Of a stretch of DNA of 64,000 nucleotides, positions 45,659 to 59,032 are shown one piece after another; the first letter of the stretch is position 1, and each line of letters starts with the position of its first letter. The stretch is from Alviniconcha marisindica (lineage: Eukaryota > Mollusca > Gastropoda > Provannidae). The position numbers and the translations under genes were made by a program. Under the pieces are notes generated by a model. It was not told the DNA's origin, made no database searches, and saw only the letters and a list, made by a program, of their open reading frames with translations. The stretch covers positions 48,898 through 112,897 of the forward strand of contig JABMCL010000337.1 in assembly GCA_018857735.1 (NCBI GenBank). The letters run 5' to 3'.

Positions 45659-45667
45659 GACTGTCAA

Positions 45668-45885
45668 AAATCTGAAACAAGAATGATTGCTAGCGTTCTA
45701 AAACAAGATCCAAACACACAAAAGGTTCAAAAGAACGCTATTTATTAGGACAAAAACACAATCTGCAAATTTTCGGGGTAATCCCCTTTATCAAGCTACA
45801 ACACGACACTTAAACAATAGTTAAACGGTGAAAAACTATCAAAAATGAGACGAAAAGCTAAATTCCTTTGTGTGTGTGTGTGTGT

Positions 45886-45929
<44 letters not shown>

Positions 45930-46199
45930 GAGCTATGTTATTTTCCTGTCCAGTGCTCGGAAGAATGCTGGCATGACAATGATTTTTATTTTAACAATAA
46001 AAGATTGTCATGCCAACATTATTCCAAACACTGGAAAGGAAAACCGAAAACAGATACGTGATTTAGCTTTTCATCTCATTTTTCATCGTTTTTCACCGTT
46101 TAAGTGTCGCTTGATAAAGGGGATTACCCCGAAAATTCGCAGATTGTGTTTTTGGCCTGATAATAGCGTTCTTTTGAACCTTTTATGTGTTTGGATCTT
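45668..46199. mobile_element. Foldback element with 9-bp flanking direct repeats
   Basis: Arms of about 140-160 bp (AAGATCCAAACACACAAAAG ... GGGGTAATCCCCTTTATCAA ... ACACTTAAACAATAGTTAAA) are inverted about a centre that also holds a hairpin (ATGCTGGCATGACAATGATT ... GATTGTCATGCCAACAT) and a (TG)n tract. GACTGTCAA is present on both sides (45659-45667 and 46200-46208). A 9-bp target duplication with long inverted repeats fits Mutator-like or other foldback elements. No protein is encoded. Confidence 0.75.
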
Positions 46200-46404
46200 G
46201 ACTGTCAAGATTACCCGTAGCGATGGGATCGGGCCAGACGCCGCAGTCTGATGACGTCATTAGACTTATCGTCTCATATAGTGGCGTGTTGGAATAACCA
46301 CCGAAGTGGTGTACTTAAGCGCTGTTTGGTTGTTGTATGGTTGATGCTACGAGAAACTGCTGCCGTCTCGCCGAACGTTCTGTGTTCAGTTCAGTCCAGT
46401 TCAA

Positions 46405-47660
46405 GATGGTATCTATGCGCTCGGCAAAGCCTACATGCGCTCCACCCCGTCTCTCATAAGTTTCCCCATCGTTGCCTTTGAAACGATTCCAATGTTCGTC
46501 TGATTGACGATGGCCCTCTCTCGTCCTTCCAAGGAGGATCGTCTAGCGCTTCCTCTTTCAACGCCTCTCTCCTCCAGGCGATCGATGGTGTGATGTTCTT
46601 GGCTTTGTGCCCGCAGGTAGTGTCTCAAGCTTCTCAAAACTTCAGATCTTCCGAGAAGCAAGCCACTTGTGAGGGTTGCTTTGCCCGCCAGTGTATCTGA
46701 TGGGTCGTTTCCATTCACTCCGCATGTCCAGGGCAGTTCACCCACAGGAGTTTTCGGAGGTGGCTGTGGACCATCAACACATTCCAGTCTGGGCTTCCCA
46801 TTTTCCACTTTTCACACACTGAATCTGTGAGGAGGATGGCATGTGTGGTCTGACTGTCACCTCTTGAGGCAATCCAGCGGACGGCATGGGTGACTGCTTC
46901 CACCTCCGTTGCCAAGCTGGAGGTTGGGACCGTATAGGCTGCATTGTCTTCATGGATGGTAGTCGCACCTTGCTTGACAGTGAAGTCCCACCCTGACTGG
47001 TCTTTGGAGACTGAGCCATCAGTGTGATATTATGAGGTATTGCGGTTTGCTGAACGAGAAGCTTAATCTCTGTTTTGCCTGCTGGCCTTTCTCGACAGTG
47101 CTTTCCCAAGTTTTCTGGCAGGAGCGTCTCATAGAGACGCCGGAATCGGTTTGAGTACCTTTCCCATTCGTTGGTTTGCTTGAGCTCTGTCAGCCGGCAT
47201 ACTTGCAGTACTGAGTCCTCTGCTTGACCCATCCAAGACTTTCCCCGTCCCAATTTGCACCCCTTTGTGTCTTTCACGGCTGCGTGGAGTGGGTTTTAGG
47301 GATTTTCGACGGCACTGAAGTATGCTTTGACCTGCTCCACTTTCTGTCTGGTTTGCATTTGTGGGAGATCTAGCATGAACCTTGTGGTCTCGATGGGTGT
47401 GTTCTTGGTGGTTCCGAGTATGACTCGCATTGCCTCGTTCTACACTCTGCCCAACTTTAGCAGATTTATTTGTGCCATTGTTGTGAGGCCTAGCCCGTAG
47501 TCAGTGACACCGAACGCCACACTTTGATACAGTAGGAAGAGGTGGCATTGTTCAATACCCTTTACAGCCATAGCTTTCAGGACTGACAGACCTTTCTTGC
47601 ACTTCAGTGCTGTCATTTCCACATGTTTTCTGTACGTCACCATTCTGTCAAAGTGGATCC
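46405..47660 (-). mobile_element. Degenerate I-like LINE fragment: end of RT plus RNase H
   Basis: Minus-strand frames in order are 47440-47643 (KCKKGLSVLKAMAVKGIEQC, YQSVAFGVTDYGLGLTTMAQ: distal RT/thumb), 46774-47277 (KDTKGCKLGRGKSWMGQAED, RFRRLYETLLPENLGKHCRE: connector), 46715-46915 (VEAVTHAVRWIASRGDSQTT, HAILLTDS: RNase H core) and 46431-46808 (LAGKATLTSGLLLGRSEVLR). Frames are broken several times, so the copy is dead. Motif order and the RNase H after RT fit I-type non-LTR elements common in molluscs. The RT catalytic core is not in this fragment. Confidence 0.85.
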
Positions 47661-47774
47661 CAAGTTATCTCAAATGACGTGTGTGTGTGTGGTGTGTGTG
47701 TGTGGGGGGGGGGGGGGGGTACACCATGCAACTATACACGAGTTGTACATAGTTTTATTCTAAGGCACATACTA

Positions 47775-48003
47775 AGGTGCATGTGTGATTACCTGTAACC
47801 TGTGACCTGCACGTTTGGCAGAATGACAGGGATCTTTTACGTGCTACTACTGTATCGCAGGGGTGGAACGGATATCGAAATAAGAATCAACGCCCAAAGT
47901 TGACCCTGGAGAAGAAAATTATCCCACCGCTCCTGCCGGGAATCGAACCCTCGACCTTCCAACCACGAGTCCGGCATTCTACCAATGAGCTGTCTCCGCC
48001 CCC
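47775..48003 (-). repeat. tRNA-derived SINE, family C
   Basis: On the minus strand it begins GGCGGAGACAGCTCATTGGT (A box), continues with an anticodon-like arm around CCGGACTCGTGG and B box GGGTTCGATTCCCGG, then a body containing AAAAGATCCCTGTCATTCTG. The tRNA head is almost complete (CGT in the anticodon position), but acceptor pairing is not convincing and a SINE body follows directly, so I call a SINE, not a tRNA gene. Confidence 0.75.
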
Positions 48004-48520
48004 AACCCGCAGCTCAACAGATGACGCCCAGCCTTTTCGTCAAAAATGATCGTGAACGAGTGACTTCAAACTAAGTAGCCTCCAACAAGATGGAGAGCTC
48101 AAAATTAAAACTGAAATCGAGCAGTTTTTTTTGTTTTTGTTTTTAAACGCTCTCTTGGTTTCGTAATCAGTTTTTAACCTGAGTTTCAGGAGTATCGACT
48201 AGCGAAACCGGTTCTACACGACAATGACATCTCTCCCGTGTTGCACGTACCGCCTTTCTGGTACCGGGCGCGAAAGGTGGCTGCCCACGTCGCTCGTATA
48301 ACAAGGTCAAAGAAGCCGAGAGTAGCCACTGGGCCAGCTGTTCACGCTGTACTGTGTGTTCTACATCGTGTCTCACTACTCTTCGCCGACGTAAGTCGGA
48401 TTCTGAACCGAAAAAAAGAAAAGAAATCAACGGAGCCTTTGAAGGCGAAATTCTCGTTTTAAAGCTTTTATTTTGATCTCCTTTTACCTGTGGAGAAAGG
48501 TCGGCCTTCTGGCTTTGACA

Positions 48521-48600
48521 AAACATGTTTTGAGAACCCTAGTTCCCTTTGAAGGAACTTGCCTTCTCAAAACATGTTTTCTCCAACAGATGGAAGAGAC
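48521..48600. repeat. Inverted repeat / hairpin (AAAACATGTTTTGAGAA)
   Basis: AAAACATGTTTTGAGAAC ... CTTCTCAAAACATGTTTT forms a stem of about 17 bp, with a second inner stem GTTCCCTTTGAAGGAAC. Sequence right after it (48590-48660) resembles 59075-59160, suggesting a shared dispersed repeat. Confidence 0.8.
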
Positions 48601-48688
48601 AGGAATTAACACTTAGAATCGAAGATTTTGTTTCAAAATATCCCATTGATCTTTGTATCTAATTTGTTGCTAGTTACTTCAAAGTAAC

Positions 48689-48843
48689 CCCACCCCCCAC
48701 CCCCACCCCCACGTACACCACACACACACCACACACACACACACATTATACGCCCCCCCCCCCCCCACCCCCACACCACACATATACCCCCCCCCCCCCC
48801 CCCCCACCTCCCACACACACACACGCGCGCGCGCGCGCACGCT

Positions 48844-48887
<44 letters not shown>

Positions 48888-48910
48888 CACACACGCACGC
48901 ACGCACGCAC
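48689..48910. repeat. C-rich and (CA)n/(GCAC)n compound simple repeat
   Basis: Alternating C runs, CACAC tracts, CG repeats and GCAC units; the open frames across it are artefacts. Confidence 0.95.
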
Positions 48911-49097
48911 CAACTGGGCGAAAACAATAGCCATAGCTTAATTGCCACAGTGACTACTTTGAGAAATCGAGCCTGAAAGAAGCTAGACTTCCAAGCATGT
49001 TGCTGAAAACTACACTAATTTCGTTACCATCTTGCTTGCCTGTACTTACGGAACTCTGTGATGTTCTGGTATATGACAATATCAGTTGTCTGTGTTA

Positions 49098-49146
49098 GCG
49101 TGTGTGTGTGTGTGTGTGTGCGTGTGTGTGTGTGTGGTGTGTGTGT

Positions 49147-49202
<56 letters not shown>

Positions 49203-49325
49203 GAGTGCGTGCCTGTGAGTGCATGGATGTATGCACGTCAGTATATAAATATATGAATGTGTACGTTGGCCATTCGCGTGTGCGCGCGTGCGCCCGTACG
49301 TGTGTGGTTTGCCTTTTTCGTTTTC

Positions 49326-49412
<87 letters not shown>
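49098..49412. repeat. (TG)n and (CT)n simple repeats
   Basis: A long TG tract (49098-49201) and a CT tract with CTGT interruptions (about 49325-49413). Confidence 0.95.
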
Positions 49413-49416
<4 letters not shown>

Positions 49417-49745
49417 ATTAGATTTCACTTTTCTCTCTCGTCTCTTGTTCTTCTGTTGACTGGGCGTAAAACACCAAATTACTTACTTACTCTTCTTCTG
49501 CCTAGTCCTGTTGCTCTTACTGTCTTGTCCTTTGTTTCGCTAATGGCCCAGTCTCCTGACTTTTTCTCCAGACATTTTTAAACAAGCCTTAAGAGTAACC
49601 CTGGTTTGTACTGGTCTTGTCGAACAATAGGAAATTATGATAATAATAATAATAATAATAATGGGCACTTAGAGCGCACAGGCCCTAAAAGCTTACATTT
49701 TCTTTAAAGGTACGTATTTTGGCAACACAGATTCAATGCATATGT

Positions 49746-49803
49746 CACACACACACACACACACACGCACGCACGCATGCACGCACGCACGCACGCACGC
49801 ACA

Positions 49804-49892
<89 letters not shown>

Positions 49893-49921
49893 GAGGCCTA
49901 CGGAAATAAAGTGTTGTCTTG

Positions 49922-49989
<68 letters not shown>

Positions 49990-50019
49990 GGCCTACGGAA
50001 ATAAAGTGTTGTCTTGTCT

Positions 50020-50092
<73 letters not shown>

Positions 50093-50121
50093 AGGCCTCG
50101 GAATAATGTTGTCTTGTCTCT

Positions 50122-50207
<86 letters not shown>
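49746..50207. repeat. (CA)n and higher-order (TC)n array with repeated spacers
   Basis: Four long TC blocks (about 49811-49890, 49926-49986, 50021-50090 and 50117-50207) are separated by a spacer CGGAGGCCTACGGAAATAAA with GTGTTGTCTTGTCTT (exact twice, decayed once). The period is roughly 100-115 bp. All S/L or R/E frames are artefacts. Confidence 0.96.
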
Positions 50208-50210
<3 letters not shown>

Positions 50211-50316
50211 TCTGAGGACAATGGGACTGACGAAAGGGTTTTTGAGCTGGCTCCAGGTGATGATGGTAGGTGGTATGTGCAACTTGTCATTTGGCACTGG
50301 TATTTGCCGTTATTTA

Positions 50317-51559
50317 TGTAATGGTGTGGAAGAGCCGCGTAGAAGGACAGGACACAGGCAGCGGAGTCAGTCAAAATGGAGACCACAGCAGGCGACGACG
50401 GCAAACAGGCTTTATTCTACAGCAGCAGACAACTTTTTCAGCACTCTAAAATCCTCAGGCGCACGCATAGATAAGAGAACTGCGCGGGCCGCAAAGAACA
50501 CACGCTATCGCTACAATGAAATCAGCCCTCTGGACCACAAAATGGCTGACAATTGTGTTTCCTTGGCCCGCACAGATACAGTTTCCTCAACAATAATTAA
50601 ACTAATTAAAACATGAAATACATCAAATAAAAGCTACAGCCGTTACAACCTTTTAAACCGTATAAACAAAATGTACACACATGACTTATTTAATATGCAA
50701 CAAGAGTGGGAAGCGTGGCTTGCACCTATCTATAAGCAGATTCGTACAACTAAATCACAACTAACACAATGTACAAAATATAACTGTCACTAAAACTTAC
50801 ATCAGAATAAAGAGCACGCTCCCACGGTTAAAATGGTACATAACAATTACAATACAACGCTCTGTAAGAGAAGCAAGACACACTCAAAGACTAGCACTAA
50901 AACAATCGGTGCGAACTGTCGCCTGGGGTGCGTTATTTTAGTCGCAGCAGCGCTGATAGTGATACCAAGTAGTCTATGAATACAACTTAGCTTCTACAGT
51001 ACACAATACTTAATAAGTTAATTTCAACCCAAAATAAACACTAAACATGAAGTCAGCTAAGCAAAATACTATACGACAAAGCACTGATCGACACAAATTA
51101 CTTTCATCGAGTCAAAACAACGATTCACTACTATTCACTAGTACTACACAAAAAACGCGCCATGCAGACGACGGCTATAAAAAGAATGGACCTAGAGAGG
51201 AATCGGCAACTGATTAAGCTCGATCCTGCGTCTAAATAAGATCTAAATAAACATTCTAAGATGCCAAATTATATTCCACATGACTTAGTGCATAAAAAGG
51301 ACTAGGTGAACAAAGAGTAGGTAAACAAACAAGCGGTCAAAATATTAAGGAGTAAACAGATTTGAAAATGGCGCGCACCAGCGGCTATCGCCGGTCGGCT
51401 GTGTGAAGGCCATGTGGCGTTACGCAACACGCAGCGCTTCAAAACAAAAGCGTCGTCTGCTCCGATTCCCGGGTTACTAACAGTACAGTAATGAAATTGC
51501 ATGGATCTGATAACCGGGGCGGGATTATTGTAAAAACGTACAAAGAGCACTTGCTCACA
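50317..51559 (-). mobile_element. LTR of the same retrotransposon family, copy 3 (solo LTR)
   Basis: A full-length 1243-bp LTR in minus orientation, TG...CA ended, with an AATAAA signal about 100 bp from its 3' end. No element-like internal sequence follows on either side, so it is a solo LTR. Flanking four-base candidates TTTA and TCTA do not match, so the target duplication is decayed or absent. Confidence 0.85.
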
Positions 51560-51603
51560 TCTATATAATTCTTGTTATTGTTTCTGTCCACCCCCCTTCT
51601 TTA

Positions 51604-51606
<3 letters not shown>

Positions 51607-51680
<74 letters not shown>
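51607..51680. repeat. (TA)n(TG)n microsatellite
   Basis: TA then about 29 TG units. Confidence 0.95.
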
Positions 51681-51929
51681 GTATATTTATACATCGGCTA
51701 TCTGACGGAAGGGCCAACGATGCCAGCATGCCCCAGTGCTGCATGCTTTCTAACAAGGGCAGTATGGAAGGGGCTTACTGTTGTAACACTTGTCTTTGAT
51801 GTTTGTGTATGAATGTTTTATTTCATATCTGTTTTCTGTTGCTGTCGTTTTGTAAATTTGACGTGAATATAGTTTTACATGTGAGAAGAGTTTTATAATG
51901 TGTATTTTCTTATGCCAGAGTTTGGTCGC

Positions 51930-52140
51930 CGTGAAGTGGGCGACCTTGTGCGGTTGACAGGACGTTAAGCTCCAGACAGTGTACAGCGTCCGTACAGCCC
52001 CCAGCAGTGCAAATTGCATGCATAAACATATGGGTGCACGTTAACAAATCCCAAACACTGTTAACACTAACAGGAATGGGTAGCGCTGCTCTTGTGACTG
52101 TTGTGCCTTACCCGGGTAATGCGATCAGAAAATCATGCAA
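51930..52140 (+). repeat. SINE family B, 5'-truncated copy
   Basis: CGTCCGTACAGCCCCCAGCA, GTGCACGTTAACAAATCCCA and GGGTAGCGCTGCTCTTGTGA align with the body and tail of the copy at 53531-53835. Its left part contains GTGCGGTTGACAGGACGTTA, resembling the 65-bp minisatellite unit at 330-970. Confidence 0.75.
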
Positions 52141-52826
52141 GAAACAATGAAGTGCTTAAGAAATAAAAAATAAAAACTAACGAAATCTTTTCTTGGACTC
52201 CAAAATGACTGCACTGTTGCACCGTAGGATTTCTGGGCAATGTTGGTCTTATCAAAAAAGTACAATTTCATGCATATGTAGATGTATAATATTTATATAT
52301 ATGAAGGTACAGCACAAAAACGGCCTTGTAGGCTCGTGAACTCACCTTACCGACCGTTTCTTTCTTTTGTCAGTTCTCATTTTATGGTGGTTTCATGTTT
52401 TTTTTAAATATTTATTTATTTATTTTGGTTTTGTTGTTGTTTTCACTATTCTGGAACAGTTTTTAATGCTTCTTTTTTCTTCCTGTTCTCTTTCTACGTC
52501 GGTTTCGTTGTTATGGGTCTCCCTGATACAACCCTGATGGTTGACTAGATCTTGAAAATCAATTATTTATTTTATTATTTATTTGTCTTTGTTGTTGTGA
52601 TGCTGACGAGCGTGCATGCTTCGTTGGTTTAAACATTTTTTTTATTCATTCATCGTAATAAGTACAGGAAACACAAAAGGAGTATGCTTATTTGAGTGTT
52701 ACCTATAGATAAAATTATAATCACACAGACATTTACGATGGCAAGATGGCAAATTGTTGTCAAAACGTCAGAGGCAACAAAACAAACAAAGACAAAAATG
52801 ACAACAACAAAATAAAATAAACAAAC

Positions 52827-52858
<32 letters not shown>

Positions 52859-53530
52859 ACAACAAAACGGGAGGAGGGGGCGGGGGTTGAAAAAGTAAAT
52901 AACTAACCGAATGGTCTAGTGATGTCATAATTATTGATCTGAGAGGGACACAGAGAGAGGGAGAGGATTAAAACGTGTACTTCTTCGCTTGTATCATAAA
53001 CAAATTTTGGCAGACTTTTACAGATTTACAAATTTACAAGCGGTCAATCTGGCGCAATGCTTCGTTTTATGTGTGCAATGTTTGGTAATCATCAGTAATT
53101 CCGTGTAAAATACGCCAGTCATATTAAACATAGCTAGCAACAAACAGAAGCAGACACAGTCCTGTTAGTTTACTTAACATCGAGGCTTAAAGGGTCAGGT
53201 CTCGATCGTCACAAAATTCAACATGGACTGCTACACTTAACACCTTCATTAAAATTTAGACTATTGTTGTTGGTTTTGTGTGTGTGTGTTTTTCTTTCTG
53301 TTTGTTCTGTTTTTGAGGACGGGCCTGTTTTTTTCTGTCTTTTTTACAATTGATTCTGAATCGGGTTAAAAAAAAAATTATAGCTATTTTCTCTTTGTGC
53401 AAAATTATTGCTGCACATCTAGTAAATGTCATGTCACTACGTTGGGTCCACTGGTTTTCATATAGGGTGTTCCCCAGCGTCAGTCAAACATCGGTTCTCA
53501 AACTATTAGTGAGAAATGTCATCTATGTCT
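52141..53530. other. Intergenic, unassigned
   Basis: AT-rich sequence with an A/AAC-rich tract (about 52795-52870). No gene or named repeat seen. Confidence 0.5.
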
Positions 53531-53835
53531 GGGGGCGTGGTGTGGCTCAGCTGGCAGCGCGTCGGACCGAAAAGTCCGGTTTGATTCACCGATACAGCAA
53601 ACGAGTTTTCTCCAACAGTCAGCTTTCAGTGCAGACTCTCTTACTATCTCCGTACAGCCCCCGTGTGCAAACACGTGCATCAACATCTGTGCACACGTTA
53701 AAAATCCCAATCACGTGCAGCCGACCCATTGTTTGGATACAAAAATACTGCACACACTGGTGAAATGGGTAGTGCTGCTCTTGAGGCGGCTGTAAACTTA
53801 CCCAGGTAAGGCGAAACCGAATTTCCCGCAAGGGA
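53531..53835 (+). repeat. tRNA-derived SINE, family B, full copy
   Basis: The head GGGCGTGGTGTGGCTCAGCT (A box) with CCGGTTTGATTCACCG (B box) is followed by a body with TCCGTACAGCCCCCGTGTGC, GTGCACACGTTAAAAATCCC and a tail GGGTAGTGCTGCTCTTGAGG. It is shared with 51930-52140. Confidence 0.82.
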
Positions 53836-53893
53836 TTAATTAAGTATTAAAATAACATAAGAAGCTAGTTCCATTGCCAGCTAGCTTTATATA

Positions 53894-55149
53894 TGTGAGC
53901 AAGTGCTCTTTGTACGTTTTTACAATAATCCCGCCCCGGTTATCAGATCCACGCAGTTTCATTACTGTACTGACGGTTAGTAACCCGGGAACCGGAGCAG
54001 ACGACGCTTTTGTTTTGAAGCGCGGCGTGTAGCGTAACGCCACATGGCCTTCACACAGCCGACCGGCGATAGCCGCTGGTGCGCTCCAGTTTCAAATCTG
54101 TTTTCTCCCTTAAATATTTTGACCGCTTGTTTGTATACCTACTCTTTGTTTACCTACTCCTTTTTATGCACCAAGCCATGTGTAATATAATTTGACATCT
54201 TAGAATGTTTATCCAACGTTTATTTAGACGCAGGATCGAGTTTAATCAGTAGCCTATGCCTCTAGGTCCATTCAAGGCTTTTTATAGCCGTCATCTGCAT
54301 GGCGCGTTCTCTGTCAATAGTAGGCCTACTCGTGAATAGTAGTGAATTGTTGTTTTGACTCGATTAAAGTAATTCTGTGTCGATCAATGCTTTGTCGTAT
54401 AGTATTTTGCTTAGCTGACTTCATGTTTAGTGTTTATTTTGGGTTGAAATGAACTTATTGAGTATTGTGTACTAAGTTGTATTCATAGACTACTTGGTAT
54501 CACTATCAGCGCTGCTGCGACTAAGATAACGCGCCTCAGGCGAAAGTTCGCACCGATTGTTTTAGTGCTAGTCTTCTTTGAGTGTGTCTTGCTTTTCACA
54601 CAGAGCGTTGTATTGTAATTGTTATGTACCATTTTAACCGTGGGAGCGTGCACTTTATTCTGATCTAAGTTTTAGTAACATTAACATTTTGTACATTGTG
54701 TTAGTTGTGATTTAGTTGTACGAATCTGCTCAGTAGATAGGTGCAAGCCACGCTTCCCACTCTTGTTGTAAATTAAATAAGTCATGTGTGTACATTTTGT
54801 TTATACGGTTTAAAAGGTTGTAATTGTAGCTTTCATTTGATGTTTTCATGTTTTAATTAGTGTAGTTATTGTAGAGGAAACTGTATTTGTGCGGGCCAAG
54901 GAAACACGTGACAATTGTCGGCCATTTTGTGGTCCAGAGGGCCGATTTCATTGTAGCGATAGCGTGTGTTCCTTGCGGCCCGTGCGGCCGTTCTCTTATC
55001 TATGCGTGCGAGTGAGGATTTTGTGTGTGCTGAAAATTGTCTGCTGCTGAGCAAATAAAGCCTGATTACTGCCGTCCGCCTGCTGTGGTCTCCATTTCGA
55101 CAGACTCCGCTGCCTGTGTCCTGTACTTCTACCACTCTACACCATTACA
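53894..55149 (+). mobile_element. Solo LTR of the retrotransposon family, copy 4 (intact ends)
   Basis: It starts TGTGAGCAAGTGCTCTTTGT and ends CTCTACACCATTACA, with AATAAA at 55054-55059. TATA directly flanks both ends (53890-53893 and 55150-55153), consistent with a 4-bp target duplication, although the site is AT-rich. At 1256 bp it is the longest copy. No internal region is present, so recombination between LTRs probably removed it. Confidence 0.88.
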
Positions 55150-55953
55150 TATAAAACATACAAAGAAACTGACTCTCACAGGGTGAAGGTTTTAGAAAGG
55201 ACTCGACAAATCACTATTTTTTTCTGCATGTTCTCTTTGAAGAAGAAAAAAGCTTTAAATTTGTTTTTGTTTCAAATGTAGTTTTGTTTTGGTGTTTTTA
55301 AGTTGTTCTGTTGACCGACACATAGTGCGGTGTAGTCTGTGCAACTAGCCCGGTCACGGTTCCCCCCCCCCCCCCCCCCCCCTCAGAGCCGTGAACAGGC
55401 TAACTGCCGGAGTGGCGCTGCAGCTTGACCATATTGCTTTACGTCCACAGAAGCGAGGTTGCTTTTTAGGGACGGGGACAGGGGGAAAAGGGCGAGAGAG
55501 TGGAGGCTCGACCGCGGATACCGCCCGAAAAAGACCGGAGAGACCGTGGACCGCCGCCAAAACAATGGAAGTGTTAAGGCGGTGTCCACTCGCCATTGCG
55601 CAGCGACTAGTGCACTGCACAGTTGCTGTTTCAACTGCCGTGCTGGGCAGTCACAAGGACAATGTCCGTTGCACTGCTGTTGAGGAATAACCCGAAGCGA
55701 AAGAAGTCCAACTTTCGCAGCCCAGCTCCACCTCCCTGCTCTTGATCTCTTCTGGGCTAACTTGAGGGTCCAGCTCCACCTCCCTCCTCTTGATCTCGCC
55801 TGGAACCCTGTAATGAGGCGCTGTTGCGTTGATTCCAACCACCTTACACATCTTTCAAATGCTGCCTTAAACTGAACTGGCCTAACTGTAATCATACCGG
55901 TCACCAGGTTTACGCCAGCAGTTGGCAGATTTGTAACAGCACAAGACGCGACG

Positions 55954-55986
<33 letters not shown>

Positions 55987-57653
55987 CCCTACTTTTTTTT
56001 CTTTTTTTTCTTTTTTTCTTTCCTACTTTTCATGGCGTCCGGCTGGAGTGTTTCTAAGTTTGAAGTGACTAGTCATCCTGACCCTGTATTGCTCAAGCTC
56101 AAACTCGGGCAGTCTAGTAAAATGGCGAAGTCAGTTACGGGATAATGAAGACCCGTTATTGTATGGCCAGCTGTCCTCACCGAGAAGCGAAAGGCTAAGT
56201 GGCTATCGTTCAATGCAGACACCACGCTACATTTTAATTGTTTGCTCAGTGCCTCACTGGATGACAGGAAAACGGCGCGCGACCGAGTTGCCAGCTGGTT
56301 CCTGTTCCTTGCCTGATGGTATATAAACCGGTGTTCATGTATCCAAGAGTGGTACAGGACATTTTACCTCATGACTGACCTGCATATGATAACGCCAAGG
56401 CTGGTGCGCGCGAGCGATTTATGACATATAACACTCTGTTGTTGGTTCCATACAATGTCACTTTGAAGCGAACAATTCCGTCGTAAAATTCGACAGATTC
56501 GAAAGGAGGAAAAACATATGTACTGTGTTTTTTGACTTGTCTAATATTCCGAAGAGTAGTTCCCTGGTCGGGAAAAAGTCGTTTCTGGTATCAGGTAAGG
56601 ATTTTTGAACTGATGCTTTTTTTTAAATCTTTTTTTAATTTTTATCCAAACACATAAAAAGGTTCAAAAGAACGCTTATTTATTATGACACAGACACACA
56701 AACTGCAAATTTTCGGGGTAATCCCCTTTGTCAAGCTACAAAACGACGCTTAAACAACACTGAAACGGTTAAAAACGATGAAAAATGAGATGAGACGCGA
56801 AATAACTTAGCTTTTTTTGGTTGGGCTGTTGTGTTCTTGTCCGGTGCTTGGAAGAATGATTCTTGTTCATTGCGCGGACACCCAGTCCAGCTTGCAAAGA
56901 TCATTTTACCTAAACCTGCTTTTGGGCTAAGAAGGGGGGTGGGGGGTGGGGGAGGGTTGGGGGGGGGGGGGGGTGTGTATCGAAAGAACTTTGAAGCTGT
57001 CACCGAAAGAAGATACTCTCATTATTTGGGATTTGGGAAATACAATCACCTCAACAATAGGTACAGTGCTGAAAGGTGGATATGTTCCAGTACAGGAAAA
57101 ACAAAACAACAACAGTGTACGTGTTGTGTGCGTCGGCTGTCACGTTGGTAAATTGAGCTGGCCTATGTTAAACCATCGCATTCTTTAAATGAAATAATTG
57201 TCACTGAAGTACACATCACAGCTATGGGGTTATCGTAGGTTAGATATTGTAGAAAGAACCACACAATTGCTTGCATGTGTTATTTGAATGCCTCAGCTCC
57301 GAGTATCGGACAGGTTTATGTGTGGAGAAATCATCCACTGTCCATTATGCGTCAGTTAACAGTGAATTCAAGTGTATCGCAGACTGGGTGAAAATTGTCA
57401 AAATGAACCTCTTACATCTTCCAGAGTAGGAACACCTAGATAATTCTAGAGAACCATGTTCTTCAGAAGCCGTATTTACGTGAATAAATTCTGTTGAAGA
57501 GAAAGGATAGGTTATTAACGCCCATTCAGCCTCACCATGCGTCACTCGCACAAGCAGTCAGAAAGCCGGGAGGACGGGGCGGAACTGAATGGGTGTAGAA
57601 ACTACGTCAAAAATGACCATCACTGCAATGGCAATCACTAAAAAAAAAACACA

Positions 57654-57655
<2 letters not shown>
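55150..57655. other. Intergenic with SINE-tail and foldback fragments
   Basis: A C run lies at 55363-55382; a SINE A tail fragment (TTTACGTCCACAGAAGCGAG) at about 55438; a small duplication of AGCTCCACCTCCCTCCTCTTG type at about 55723-55800; (TA)n at about 55955-55978; one foldback arm (56645-56880, AAAAGGTTCAAAAGAACGCT ... GGGGTAATCC); and a G run near 56958-56972. A 37-codon frame starting at 56032 (MASGWSVSKFEV...) has no recognisable family. Confidence 0.55.

Positions 57656-57724
<69 letters not shown>
57655..57724. repeat. (CT)n microsatellite
   Basis: About 35 CT units. Confidence 0.97.

Positions 57725-59032
<1,308 letters not shown>

Noticed and set aside
47930..48003. tRNA gene on the minus strand
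   Set aside because: The A and B boxes are good, but acceptor-stem pairing is poor and a SINE body follows directly.
49704..50404. Frames of up to 200 codons of S/L or R/E repeats
   Set aside because: Products of the (TC)n array.
55383..55904. 173-codon minus-strand frame
   Set aside because: It overlaps a C run, a SINE-tail fragment and a small duplication; no domain or family resemblance.
56032..56145. Short frame starting MASGWSVSKFEV, possibly a first exon
   Set aside because: Only 37 codons, no family recognised and no convincing donor followed to another exon.
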